A stretch of DNA of 58,793 nt. Origin: Pedobacter borealis DSM 19626 (GTDB taxonomy: Bacteria; Bacteroidota; Bacteroidia; Sphingobacteriales; Sphingobacteriaceae). Positions 34,330 through 43,013 of the stretch are shown here, piece by piece. The DNA lies in the NCBI RefSeq assembly GCF_000708285.2, contig NZ_JAUG01000019.1, positions 1 through 58,793 of the forward strand, given 5' to 3'. Made by a program: the position numbers and the translations under genes. Below the pieces are notes generated by a model. It was not told the DNA's origin, did no database searches, and saw only the letters and a program-made list of their open reading frames with translations. The number at the start of each line of letters is the position of its first letter. Positions within the stretch are counted from its first letter, which is position 1.

Positions 34330-34884
34330 TTGCTAAAAACACAGCTACACAAGAATTTTGATACTGGCAATTTTAAGGTTGGTGCCCCCATCCTCAAGCA
34401 GATTTTGTGGTACTTTACCGATGTCATCTTTTTTAAGAGCCGTTTAATGCCAGTCAGTTCGGTACTGGTTGCTTTGTTACGGTTATTCGGTAGCAGAATT
34501 GGCATGGAAGTACGCATAAAACCGGGCATTCACATTAAATATCCATGGAAACTGGAAATTGGCGATTATAGCTGGCTCGCTGATTGTTATATAGACAATT
34601 TGGATCAGGTAAAAATTGGAAAAAACTGCTGTATTTCGCAACAGGCTGTTCTCATTACCGGAAATCACAATTATAGCCGCACAAATTTTGATTTAATGAC
34701 TGGCCCCATTGTGCTGGAAGATGGCGTTTGGATTGGTGCTGCAGCTACAATTGGCCCTGGTGTAACGCTACATAGTCATGCAGTTTTAACAATGGGAAGT
34801 GTGGCGAACAAAAACTTAATGCCTTACAGCATTTACCAAGGCAACCCAGCGGTAAAGGTTAAAGACCGTGTAATGAAAGCGTAA
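34330..34884 (+). CDS. wcaF: WcaF-like sugar O-acetyltransferase (left-handed beta-helix)
   Basis: A hexapeptide-repeat acetyltransferase of 184 residues from the TTG at 34330, which has gagg nine bases upstream; another TTG at 34303 would add nine residues. The N-terminus FKVGAPILKQILWYFTDVIFF is characteristic of colanic-acid-type WcaF proteins. The hexapeptide coils follow (IGKNCCISQQAVLITGNHNY), with the catalytic His in GNHNYS, ending with GNPAVKVKDR. It should acetylate a sugar of the exopolysaccharide. It is the last gene before the operon terminator. Confidence 0.9.
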   Translation: MLKTQLHKNFDTGNFKVGAPILKQILWYFTDVIFFKSRLMPVSSVLVALLRLFGSRIGMEVRIKPGIHIKYPWKLEIGDYSWLADCYIDNLDQVKIGKNCCISQQAVLITGNHNYSRTNFDLMTGPIVLEDGVWIGAAATIGPGVTLHSHAVLTMGSVANKNLMPYSIYQGNPAVKVKDRVMKA

Positions 34885-34909
34885 CACAAAATTCAGACTA
34901 AAATATAAC

Positions 34910-34940
34910 GCGGATTGCCAAACAGCAATCCGCTTTTTTT
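34910..34940 (+). terminator. Rho-independent terminator of the exopolysaccharide operon
   Basis: A perfect 8-bp stem (gcggattg / caatccgc) with an 8-base loop is followed by seven T residues. It lies 26 bases after the WcaF-like stop codon and closes the long plus-strand gene array. Confidence 0.88.
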
Positions 34941-35078
34941 GAATAGCTATTTAACTATTTGTTGACAAATATCAATGGTTAAGATTTCTTTAACAAGAAA
35001 AATTATCTTATTTAAAAATTATGAGAACATTTGCATTGTCCATTCATAAACCTATTTAAGTTGGTAAATTTTAAATTA

Positions 35079-35474
35079 ATGAAGAATAAGTACTCCTTAT
35101 CTTCTAACCTTATTTTAATTACTTTTTTAATCGGGATTGTAAATCTGTTTTTTTACAATTATGAGAGTACGCAAGAGTTGGTTATTTTTATATCAATACT
35201 CATCACGCGCTATCTGCTTTTTATCCTGATCAAACGCAGGTTCGAATGGAGCAAGTACTTATTGGTGCTCATTATTATAAGAAGCATATATCGCCTATAT
35301 GTTGTAATGGGCGATGTAGATATTAATCCGGTAACCAAGATAAACCTCTATTTACAGGCCTTTATTTCCATACTGGTTTTTGCTACCCTGGTTATTTTCC
35401 CAAAGTTAAAAGAATGGATAAATGAGCGGAGGAAATATCTTTCTGCAGCCAGGGTGTCTAACGCCCAGCCTTAA
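35079..35474 (+). CDS. Small hypothetical membrane protein
   Basis: A 131-residue protein from the ATG at 35079 (the frame is open from 35031, adding a poorly supported 16 residues). Four hydrophobic segments are visible (for example LILITFLIGIVNLFF and AFISILVFATLVIFP) with basic loops. I do not recognise the family. It stands alone after the operon terminator and before peptidase E. Confidence 0.6.
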   Translation: MKNKYSLSSNLILITFLIGIVNLFFYNYESTQELVIFISILITRYLLFILIKRRFEWSKYLLVLIIIRSIYRLYVVMGDVDINPVTKINLYLQAFISILVFATLVIFPKLKEWINERRKYLSAARVSNAQP

Positions 35475-35648
35475 TTTTTATCTGAAAGGCATAAAGAAAA
35501 CATGCTTTAAAGGAAAAACCGACCTTCATTTCTAAAAAAACCTTCAGTTTGCCGTTTCTCATTAACTAGAAAATAGCCGATCTTTCTGCTGGCTCTACAC
35601 AACAATTATTTCAACGAAAAACGGTATAATTGCCGAAAGCAAAATAAA

Positions 35649-36344
35649 ATGAATGTTATCCTGGCCTCTACTTCTACGCTGTTTGGCGGTAATTATCTGG
35701 AATACTTAAAAGATGAGCTCATTACGCTCTTTGCCGGGATAGATGAAATTATATTTATCCCTTATGCAAGGCCAGGAGGCGTTTCGCATGAAGAATATAC
35801 TGCCAAAGCCTGCGATTTTTTCTCACAGCTAAATATCAGCGTTAAAGGCCTGCACGAATTTAACAACCCCATTGAGGCGATCCATACTGCCAAAGGTTTT
35901 TTTACCGGGGGAGGCAATACTTTTCTTCTGGTAAAAACACTTCATGAACTGGGCATGATGAAGCATCTAAGTGAATCCATCAAACAGGGCAAAGCTTATT
36001 TGGGCTGTAGCGCCGGAAGCAATATCGCCGGCATGAATATGAAAACCACCAATGATATGCCTATTGTGTATCCGCCCTCTTTTGATTGCATGCAACTGGT
36101 TCCTTTCAACCTTAATCCCCATTACCTCGACCCAAATCCGGAGTTAAAACATAATGGAGAAACAAGGGAAACCAGGATCATGGAATTTCTAACGCAGAAT
36201 AACATAAAGGTAGTAGGGCTGCGCGAAGGCAATTGGATCAGGATACTGGGCGATGAAATCACTACACAGGGCAGTGAATATACCAGGATCTTTGAGGTGG
36301 GCAACCCCCCTTATGAGCTCCCTCCAGGCAGTTCATTATTGTAA
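35649..36344 (+). CDS. pepE: Peptidase E (alpha-aspartyl dipeptidase, family S51)
   Basis: A 231-residue cytoplasmic serine dipeptidase that removes N-terminal Asp from Asp-X dipeptides. Visible are the glycine-rich FFTGGGNTFLLVKTL motif and the nucleophile elbow YLGCSAGSN with Ser121, followed by NLNPHYLDP in which the family's His is expected. Length and layout are standard. It is a housekeeping gene unrelated to the polysaccharide locus. Confidence 0.92.
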   Translation: MNVILASTSTLFGGNYLEYLKDELITLFAGIDEIIFIPYARPGGVSHEEYTAKACDFFSQLNISVKGLHEFNNPIEAIHTAKGFFTGGGNTFLLVKTLHELGMMKHLSESIKQGKAYLGCSAGSNIAGMNMKTTNDMPIVYPPSFDCMQLVPFNLNPHYLDPNPELKHNGETRETRIMEFLTQNNIKVVGLREGNWIRILGDEITTQGSEYTRIFEVGNPPYELPPGSSLL

Positions 36345-36394
36345 GTGTAAAATAAGATCACATGGGGTTGGCGGAGACACAATTTCATTAAGTT

Positions 36395-36514
36395 AAGAGT
36401 TTTTAACCACAGATGGGCACAGATAAACACGGATTTCATATCTGTGTGCATCCTTTCTATCTGTGGTTAAATTATTTTTGCTTGTGCCGAATGCCCTAAC
36501 TTAATAACATTGGG
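36395..36514. repeat. 120-bp palindromic repeat, copy 1
   Basis: This copy matches 36755-36874 with two mismatches (offset 360). The unit contains nested inverted repeats (aaccacagat ... atctgtggtt; cacagata ... tatctgtg), so it can fold into a long hairpin. It looks like a dispersed non-coding element. Confidence 0.9.
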
Positions 36515-36754
36515 GTAACGCTTCAACTGGGGATAAATGGCTAACTCAGTTTTTTATTTTTGAGGTTGCAGGGTGCACAAGCCCTTGTTCCTAAACCCGA
36601 TTGCAATGCAAAGCCCGTAAGCGAGGTACGAGTGCGGACTTGAAATGGAAAGCGGGGTTACAAGCTGCCAAGAACCACAAGCCTTCCATTTCCTAATTTG
36701 AAGAAATAATGAGTATGTTCCATTTCGGTCGGTGAGACACCAACCGATAGGATA
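36515..36754. other. Spacer between repeat copies
   Basis: No gene is seen. The spacer contains further repeat-like segments: a GC-richer run around 36600-36660 with caatgcaaagcccg and cgaggtacgag, and ggtgagacaccaaccgatag near 36730-36750. Both read like pieces of other interspersed families. The stretch therefore looks like a nest of repeats built up by successive insertions. Confidence 0.4.
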
Positions 36755-36874
36755 AAGAGTTTTTAACCACAGATGGACACAGATAAACACGGATTTCATA
36801 TCTGTGTGCATCCTTTCTATCTGTGGTTAAATTATTTTTGCTTGTGCCGAATGCCCTAACTTAATGACATTGGG
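36755..36874. repeat. 120-bp palindromic repeat, copy 2
   Basis: Second copy of the unit at 36395-36514. Its right end provides the stop codon (minus strand, 36861-36863) of the decayed frame at 36861-37073, which indicates that the repeat arrived in, or recombined at, that former gene. Confidence 0.9.
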
Positions 36875-37073
36875 CGGAGACATAAACCGGCTGCTCTTTT
36901 CCATCAATGTTTATCGAGAGTGATATCAGGTTGCCATAATGCAGTGCCCGGATCACTGCTTCTTTTTTCTTCAGATCCTCCATACCGCTGAACGGGTATT
37001 TTTCGATTGCTTTTTCCAGCTCATAGCCATAACCAGGGGAAAATTTATTTAAAGGGTTTCTCTGAAATAAAAA
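36861..37073 (-). pseudogene. Decayed gene fragment, possibly from a conjugative element (DUF3945-like)
   Basis: A minus-strand frame without a start codon encodes about 70 residues with protein-like composition, including SPGYGYELEKAIEKYPFSG, KKKEAVIRALHYGNLISL and INIDGKEQPVYVSA. The same frame continues upstream past one in-frame stop (37074-37076) as NPNFPKDEAETLGRYPRVV. The pattern faintly resembles DUF3945-like proteins of Bacteroidota conjugative transposons, from memory and with low certainty. It is truncated at both ends, with the 3' end fused to repeat copy 2. Confidence 0.45.
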
Positions 37074-37173
37074 TTAGACATGTGTTTTATGCGCTATTAC
37101 CACTCTGGGATACCTGCCCAGGGTTTCTGCTTCATCTTTAGGGAAGTTTGGATTACACAAGGAAAATAAAATG

Positions 37174-37224
37174 CCTTAAACAATGTAATTTGAAAGTTGA
37201 ACTTTCAGATTACATTGTTTAAGG
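37174..37224. repeat. 51-bp near-perfect palindrome
   Basis: Arms of 25 bases (starting ccttaaacaatgtaat on the left) are complementary at 24 of 25 positions with one central base. It lies between the decayed fragment and the 3' end of the beta-helix operon. It could act as a bidirectional transcription stop, but no long T run follows; a recombination scar is also possible. The remaining bases to 37382 show nothing recognisable. Confidence 0.8.
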
Positions 37225-37382
37225 TTAATATTTCATGCAATTTGAATAATAAAAGATCCTCTGCGGATAATTGCTCCAACCGCTCCAACAATTAAAATTC
37301 TTTTCAACAAAACTAGGTGCGATGCGAGATAGACCAGTTCTTGCCTATTTGCGCCCACTAAATGCTATGTTGCGAAACGTTC

Positions 37383-39290
37383 TTACCAGACCTGTATCCG
37401 CTGCGTTCCACTTTTTATTATCTCAAACGGACCAGGCGACGGATTGAGCACGTTCCGTTTCCGGTTGAAATAATCCATCTCGATCTTTAGTGGAGAGCCA
37501 TCTGGATTCTCAAAAGGTAAACCAGGGACAATGGCCTTACCCAACAATTGGCTTGTTACCAATTTCCTTTTCTGTTTGATCAGCCAGTTTTTATCCAGCG
37601 CTATTTCAAGGTACATTTTTTCTTTTTCAGCTGTTAACTTTGTAGTGGCATCAAAATTTTCATCCACCAAAAAATCCGTTTCCACGGCATCCTTGTCCGG
37701 CACATTTTTAAGCTTTTCTTTCGCTGCCGCACTAATTTCTCCAAAGCTTCTTTTTTTATTACCAGAGATCGCCCTTATGGCCCCCTTCACATAAACATTT
37801 CCGGTAAAGCTTACCGGCAATATTGCTTTTTTGTATTCCGAAGCATCGCCACCGTTCACAAATAAATTGTTGATGAACTGGCAACCTCCCCCGGCATTGT
37901 CATGTAGCCCTTCCATAAAGGTCGAATGCGGCCTAAGATAAGGGGTGAGCCTGCTGTCGTAAGAAACTACGTTCATCTTGCCTCCAAATATATTGTGTAC
38001 AAATGCGGCGCCGCTGGAGTTCATCAGCAAACTGGTTTTGGAAAGTAACACATTGTTACTGACCAGCATAGGCCCGTGATCGACCTCTAAAAAGACGTCC
38101 AAACCGTTATCATGCATCAGGTTATTTCTCACTTGTACGCCCTGAGCCATCCAGTCGAGCCAAACGCCCATATTGGTACGATAGATATGGTTGTTACGGA
38201 TCTGCACGTCAACAGCCCCATGAAATTTAATACCCGCCATTTCTGCACCGCTGAACAATCTTTTCATATGGATATCATGTATCGTATTGCCCTCAACAAC
38301 GCTGAAAGCACATCCCATACTGCCTACTACACCCGCCTGCTCACAATATGCAATTGTGTTGTTACGAACAACATGCCCTCCAACCGTAGCTTTATTCCAG
38401 CCGAATGCCAATGCCCGCTTGATGGTACCAACATAGCCTTCTGCCGATTCTGTATTATTGTTATCCCATTTATCGCCATATTTACCAAGTGCAATGCCCA
38501 CACATTTTGAATATTGGACTGTATTGTTCTCTATGATCCATCCCTTGCTCCAATGGGTACCAATAAGTCCCATTTGCTCAGCTGTAGGCGGCGCCCAGTT
38601 TGTAGCTGCATGCTGCATGGTAAAACCGCGTAGCGTGATGTAATTGATAAATGGTTTATCGGGATAAAAAATAGTCTGTCTTACGTTTATTTCAACGGTC
38701 TGCTCATTAGGGTCCACATTTTTAAACTGCGCCCATATTGTTGTCGAGGTCGAATCTACGGTAGCAAACCACTGCGGATCTTTTTTGTTGGGTGCGTTCA
38801 TGACTTCTGCTTGCGTACCAGCCTCCATTAACCAGTCCCCGTTCAGATATACCGCACCGGTATGATAGGTACTTCCTTTGGGCGGCCAGTACCAATCGCC
38901 ACGGATCAAATCGCTGTATGGGTTAAATTTCCCAAAAAAACTGTTGGGAATCTTTGCCACCCAGGTGTCATTACCGGTCTTTTTCCAGCCCTTTATTATT
39001 TCAGAACCTTTAATCTCAACCTTTTCTCCTTTGGCTGCCTGGTAAACAATCCGCTGCTGCTCTGAATTGCCGCCAAGGGGAGGCGTCACCTGTTCGCGGT
39101 ACACACCGGCATGAACCGTGATCACATCGCCTGGCATGGCCACATTTGCCGCTGCAGATATAGTCTTAAAGGGTTTAGCGAGGCTGCCCTCATTGGTATC
39201 GCTCCCATTTACCGCTACGTGATACTCCTTGGCCATGGCAACAAATGTTGTCAATACCAATAAAACCAGTAGATTAATTTTTTTAAACAT
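37383..39290 (-). CDS. Secreted right-handed beta-helix protein, paralogue 1
   Basis: A 635-residue exported protein from the ATG at 39290, which gives a clean signal peptide (MFKKINLLVLLVLTTFVAMA|KEYHVAV). The frame is open to 39347, adding 19 lysine-rich residues. The mature part starts with YHVAVNGSD and PFKTISAAANVAMPGDVI, the entry of DUF1565/parallel beta-helix proteins. It continues with repeats rich in NN/HN turns (VVEGNTIHDIHMKR, VQIRNNHIYRTNMG, VQVRNNLMHDNG). The fold suits polysaccharide lyases or glycosidases, but no catalytic set can be fixed by eye. It is a tandem paralogue of the next gene and the last gene of the operon. Confidence 0.8.
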   Translation of the reverse strand: MFKKINLLVLLVLTTFVAMAKEYHVAVNGSDTNEGSLAKPFKTISAAANVAMPGDVITVHAGVYREQVTPPLGGNSEQQRIVYQAAKGEKVEIKGSEIIKGWKKTGNDTWVAKIPNSFFGKFNPYSDLIRGDWYWPPKGSTYHTGAVYLNGDWLMEAGTQAEVMNAPNKKDPQWFATVDSTSTTIWAQFKNVDPNEQTVEINVRQTIFYPDKPFINYITLRGFTMQHAATNWAPPTAEQMGLIGTHWSKGWIIENNTVQYSKCVGIALGKYGDKWDNNNTESAEGYVGTIKRALAFGWNKATVGGHVVRNNTIAYCEQAGVVGSMGCAFSVVEGNTIHDIHMKRLFSGAEMAGIKFHGAVDVQIRNNHIYRTNMGVWLDWMAQGVQVRNNLMHDNGLDVFLEVDHGPMLVSNNVLLSKTSLLMNSSGAAFVHNIFGGKMNVVSYDSRLTPYLRPHSTFMEGLHDNAGGGCQFINNLFVNGGDASEYKKAILPVSFTGNVYVKGAIRAISGNKKRSFGEISAAAKEKLKNVPDKDAVETDFLVDENFDATTKLTAEKEKMYLEIALDKNWLIKQKRKLVTSQLLGKAIVPGLPFENPDGSPLKIEMDYFNRKRNVLNPSPGPFEIIKSGTQRIQVW

Positions 39291-39446
39291 CATCTTATTT
39301 TTTATATAGCTCTTTTTTAGTTGCAATGAGATTACTTTAGTTTTCATTGTTGTTGTTTTTAGTTCGTTTTCCTCATATAAATTCTTTCCTGAATGCCGGT
39401 TACGCGAACACTGGCATTAGATATTGCTTGTGCCAGACAGAAATCC

Positions 39447-41294
39447 TCATAGGCCAGTCCGATGTCGATCCTGCCATACTTTTATCCGTTGTCTTCCGTT
39501 TTTAGTTATCACAAACGGTCCCACACCGGGATTCTTTGCCTTCCTTGTTATACCCAGATAATCGGTATCGAAAAGAAAGGTATTACCGTTAGGATCTTCA
39601 AACGACTGGTGTGGAACTACCGCCTTTCCGAGCAATCTGGTATCGATAAGTCTGGGTTTTATATTTTCTGACCAGGAGGTTTTTAAATTAACGCTAAGAT
39701 ACCACATCCCGTTTTTTTCTTCTATTCCAAAAGCAGGGCTGTGATCGGGATTCCTCACGGGCTGCTGCTCGTATTTAGAAGGCCTGGCATCTGCTAAATA
39801 CACGTTACCCTCCATTTTCACAGGCAACGCCGCATTATCGTAAGGCGACAGGTCCGTCCGTCCCAGGAATATATTGTTATAAAACCGTGTATCGCCACAG
39901 GGATTGTTATGAAAACCGGCAATCAAAGTGGAATGTGGCTTCAGAAAAGGCGTTGGGCGCGGATCAAGGTCATTGGTTTCCCAAAGTTTCCATGCAATTA
40001 AATTGTTTACAAATGCTACCCCTTGCGACAACCTCACCTGGGCTAACTGCGGGGAAAGAAATAGATTGTCATCAACTACCACGGGACCATGGTTAACTTC
40101 CAATGAAAAATCCTGTACCCGGTTATTGTGCAGGAAATTTTTGGTTATCCGCGTTCCCTGCGCCATCCAGTCGAGCCATATTCCTCCTTCTGTATTATAT
40201 ATATGATTATGGCTTATTTCGACATCAATAGGTGCATGTAACTTTATCCCGGCCATTTCATAACCCCAGAATAGTTTTTGTTCTGCAATGTCATGGATGG
40301 AATTTCCGGTAATGGTACTGAAAACTGCCCCCAGACTGCCTGCAATACCGACCTGCCCGCAATTATGGATCTGGTTGTTTCTCACCAGATGGCTCCCGAT
40401 GTGTTCTTTGTTCCACGAATGATCCAATGCCCGCTGGGTGGTTTTAATGAATCCCTCTACCGAGCCAGACTTATTGTCCCATTCATCACCGTACTTACCA
40501 AGGGTAATACCGGCACATTTTGAATAACTGATATCGTTATTTTCAATGACCCAGCCCCGACTCCAGTGCGTACCGATCAGCCCGAACTGTTCGGCAGTAG
40601 GAGGCACCCAGGGAGTCGCGGCCTGGCTCATTGTAAAACCTGAAACACCAATATAGTTGATGCCCGGTTTCGAAGGATAAAATACAGTTTGGCGGACATT
40701 GATTTCAACCATTTCCTTATTGGGATCTGCATTAAAAAAATCTGCCCAGATAACGGTATTGCTTTCATCAACCCTGCAATACCACGCTGGCGCTTTGATC
40801 GTCGCCGAATCCAGCTGTTTTATATCTTTAACTTCTGTTAACGGTTTCCCGTTCAGGTATACTTCACCCGTATGGCACCAGTTTCCTTTTTCAAGCCAGT
40901 CGCCATGGATTGTATCGCTGTAGGGATTAAATTTTCCAAAAAAATGATTGGGCAGCGTAACTGTCCATTTCGTTGCACTTAGTCTCTTCCAGCTTTTGAT
41001 GATTTCAGATCCTTTTATTTCAACCTTTTCGCCTTTGGCAGCCTTGTACCAGATCCTTTTCTGATCCGAGCTCCCACCCCGTGGGGGCGCCACCTGCTCG
41101 CGGTACACGCCGGCATGAACGGTGATCACACTACCGGGCTGGGCTACATCTGCTGCTGCAGTTATAGTCTTGAATGGTCTTCTCAGGCTTCCATCGTTCC
41201 CATCATTCCCATTTACAGCGACATGGTACTGCTGAGCCGAGGCACCAAAAGCGCTCAGTATAAATAAAACCAATATTTTAATCACATTTCCCAT
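39447..41294 (-). CDS. Secreted right-handed beta-helix protein, paralogue 2
   Basis: A 615-residue exported protein with a signal peptide (MGNVIKILVLFILSAFGASA|QQYHVAV). It matches the downstream paralogue along most of its length: PFKTITAAADVAQPGSVI, VTVHAGVYREQV-type segments, GSEIIKSWKR and FFGKFNPYSD. The pair must derive from a tandem duplication. The central part forms beta-helix coils (ISHNHIYNTEGGIWLDWMA). It lies 6 bp after the sugar isomerase gene in an operon with a dioxygenase and a sugar porter, so its substrate is probably a carbohydrate outside the cytoplasm. Confidence 0.8.
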   Translation of the reverse strand: MGNVIKILVLFILSAFGASAQQYHVAVNGNDGNDGSLRRPFKTITAAADVAQPGSVITVHAGVYREQVAPPRGGSSDQKRIWYKAAKGEKVEIKGSEIIKSWKRLSATKWTVTLPNHFFGKFNPYSDTIHGDWLEKGNWCHTGEVYLNGKPLTEVKDIKQLDSATIKAPAWYCRVDESNTVIWADFFNADPNKEMVEINVRQTVFYPSKPGINYIGVSGFTMSQAATPWVPPTAEQFGLIGTHWSRGWVIENNDISYSKCAGITLGKYGDEWDNKSGSVEGFIKTTQRALDHSWNKEHIGSHLVRNNQIHNCGQVGIAGSLGAVFSTITGNSIHDIAEQKLFWGYEMAGIKLHAPIDVEISHNHIYNTEGGIWLDWMAQGTRITKNFLHNNRVQDFSLEVNHGPVVVDDNLFLSPQLAQVRLSQGVAFVNNLIAWKLWETNDLDPRPTPFLKPHSTLIAGFHNNPCGDTRFYNNIFLGRTDLSPYDNAALPVKMEGNVYLADARPSKYEQQPVRNPDHSPAFGIEEKNGMWYLSVNLKTSWSENIKPRLIDTRLLGKAVVPHQSFEDPNGNTFLFDTDYLGITRKAKNPGVGPFVITKNGRQRIKVWQDRHRTGL

Positions 41295-41300
41295 CTTTAT

Positions 41301-42122
41301 CTAATTATACCGCTCTCTCAATATCTGCATCATATAAGCATTTACCGCCCATTGATCAGCAATGGGCTGCCCTGTAAAGGGCAATGGAACCATGTAAGGG
41401 AACGGTCCGAACTCCGGCGTGATGCTTAAGATTGCCCCAGGTCCTTCAAGTCTTTTACGCTCGGCTACCTTGTCCCACCAGCTTAAATGCATGTTCAGTG
41501 CATACTGCCATTCAGCGGCGCGCGGATCAGGCACCTGCGGCCCTTCCTCATAGCCTACCCTTGCGTGGATATGCGCTGTTCTTTCAATGGCCAGTTGCAT
41601 CGCATCCTGCTGATTTTCTAACAACGATTCAGCCACGCAGACCCAATGTGATGCATCCAAAGTAATCTGCAGATCAGTTATCCTTTGAAGGTAGTCTTTG
41701 GTAATATGTGCAGCAAAAGAGAATTTGTTCCGATGGGTTTCATGATATACTTTAATGCCTGTATCCCCGGTGAATCCACGGGCCGCACCGATCAGCGCAC
41801 TGTTCTCTTCGAAGCTGAAAAAATCCTTACCGGTCTGGGAATTGATCATAAATGGTTTATAGCCCTTCATTTTCCAGAGCCAATTGTTATAGGCATCATA
41901 ATGTTTGTGATAGTCTGCCTCACTAGTATCATAATGCTGGACTATCAATAACATATCCTCCCTGGCAGCTGTGTCAAAAATATCATCAATCGCTGAGACA
42001 GGCAGATCGCCTGCAATAGCATACTCTACACCATCGTACCCCTGCTGTCTGGCTTGTTTGAAAAACTCAGCCAGCTCGGTATTTTCACTTCCCCAACGCG
42101 GGCAAAAAAACTTCAGTTCCAT
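41301..42122 (-). CDS. Sugar phosphate isomerase/epimerase family protein (AP endonuclease-2-like TIM barrel)
   Basis: A 273-residue cytoplasmic TIM-barrel protein without a signal peptide. Visible are GYDGVEYAIAGD on strand 2, VYHETHRNKFSF with a metal-ligand-like Glu/His pair, LDASHWVCVAES, and HARVGYEEGPQVPDP near the C-terminus, as in the xylose isomerase-like family. The reaction is probably isomerisation or epimerisation of a keto-sugar. The gene is separated by only 4-6 bp from both neighbours. Confidence 0.8.
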   Translation of the reverse strand: MELKFFCPRWGSENTELAEFFKQARQQGYDGVEYAIAGDLPVSAIDDIFDTAAREDMLLIVQHYDTSEADYHKHYDAYNNWLWKMKGYKPFMINSQTGKDFFSFEENSALIGAARGFTGDTGIKVYHETHRNKFSFAAHITKDYLQRITDLQITLDASHWVCVAESLLENQQDAMQLAIERTAHIHARVGYEEGPQVPDPRAAEWQYALNMHLSWWDKVAERKRLEGPGAILSITPEFGPFPYMVPLPFTGQPIADQWAVNAYMMQILRERYN

Positions 42123-42126
42123 AGGG

Positions 42127-43005
42127 TTATAACGATGTTTTAATTTTCAGGGTCTCGGGCCTTAAGTAAGGTCTGTTCACATCAATTGTGCCTTTATAGC
42201 CGTAAGGATCCTCGCCCGAAACCATCATAATATCCCTCAGATCGTCTGTCGGATCGAATTTACCGTCCTGGTCCCATGGCAACATAGATTCGGCGCTCAT
42301 GTAATGATTGACCAATGCAGTACGGAAACAGTCCTCTGTCTTATTTTTCTGGGAACTATGCAGCGTATATCCGTTAAAGAAAACCACTGAGCCACTTTTC
42401 ACTTCTACGGGGATAATATTTTCCTTTGCAAAGCCCGAGACGTCCACGGTATCCACATCTGCATATTCGGCACTAGTATTGGGTACCCTGTCCATGATAT
42501 AACCAGACTTGTTTGATCCCGGAATAATCCATAAACAGCCATTATCAAGGCTCGCGTCATCAATGGCAATCCATACGCCCGTCAGTGACCTGTCCCTGGT
42601 GGGAATATAATATTCATCCTGGTGCCAGGACTGTCCGGCCTTGCCCGGAGCTTTTACAAACAGCATAGACTGCATGCATTTTACATTGGGACTTATGATC
42701 TTGGTAAGTACATCGGTTATCCTCTGGTGAAGAAGATATGATTTGATCACCTTGGATATTTTATGTGGAAAATGTATCGCGATATATTTTTTAAGTATCT
42801 CCTGATCTGTCAACTCCCCGGGATCAACCAGTCCGTCAACATGGCCGCGGTTCCCCCTGAATATCTCTGCAGTTTCCATTCTCAGCTCATCGATTTCATT
42901 CACAGACAGGAGCTGCTCTGCAACAAGGTAGCCGTATTCTTTATAAAACCCGATGTTAGCGGGCGATACCTTTGCATTCTTTATATGCGCATTTTCAAAA
43001 TTCAT
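42127..43005 (-). CDS. Phytanoyl-CoA dioxygenase (PhyH) family Fe(II)/2-oxoglutarate oxygenase
   Basis: A 292-residue oxygenase with the iron-binding facial triad visible: His128 and Asp130 in SWHQDEYYIP and His216 in GYTLHSSQKN, plus Arg228 in CFRTAL as the 2-oxoglutarate anchor. There is no signal peptide, so it is cytoplasmic. Within an operon of carbohydrate genes it may hydroxylate a methylated or unusual sugar or polyol, which is inference. It follows the sugar porter by 8 bp. Confidence 0.88.
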   Translation of the reverse strand: MNFENAHIKNAKVSPANIGFYKEYGYLVAEQLLSVNEIDELRMETAEIFRGNRGHVDGLVDPGELTDQEILKKYIAIHFPHKISKVIKSYLLHQRITDVLTKIISPNVKCMQSMLFVKAPGKAGQSWHQDEYYIPTRDRSLTGVWIAIDDASLDNGCLWIIPGSNKSGYIMDRVPNTSAEYADVDTVDVSGFAKENIIPVEVKSGSVVFFNGYTLHSSQKNKTEDCFRTALVNHYMSAESMLPWDQDGKFDPTDDLRDIMMVSGEDPYGYKGTIDVNRPYLRPETLKIKTSL

Positions 43006-43013
43006 AGCAATGG

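Noticed and set aside
37174..37224. Palindrome called as a strong terminator of the beta-helix operon
   Set aside because: It lies about 160 bases beyond the stop and lacks an adjoining T run on the relevant strand, so only a repeat was called.
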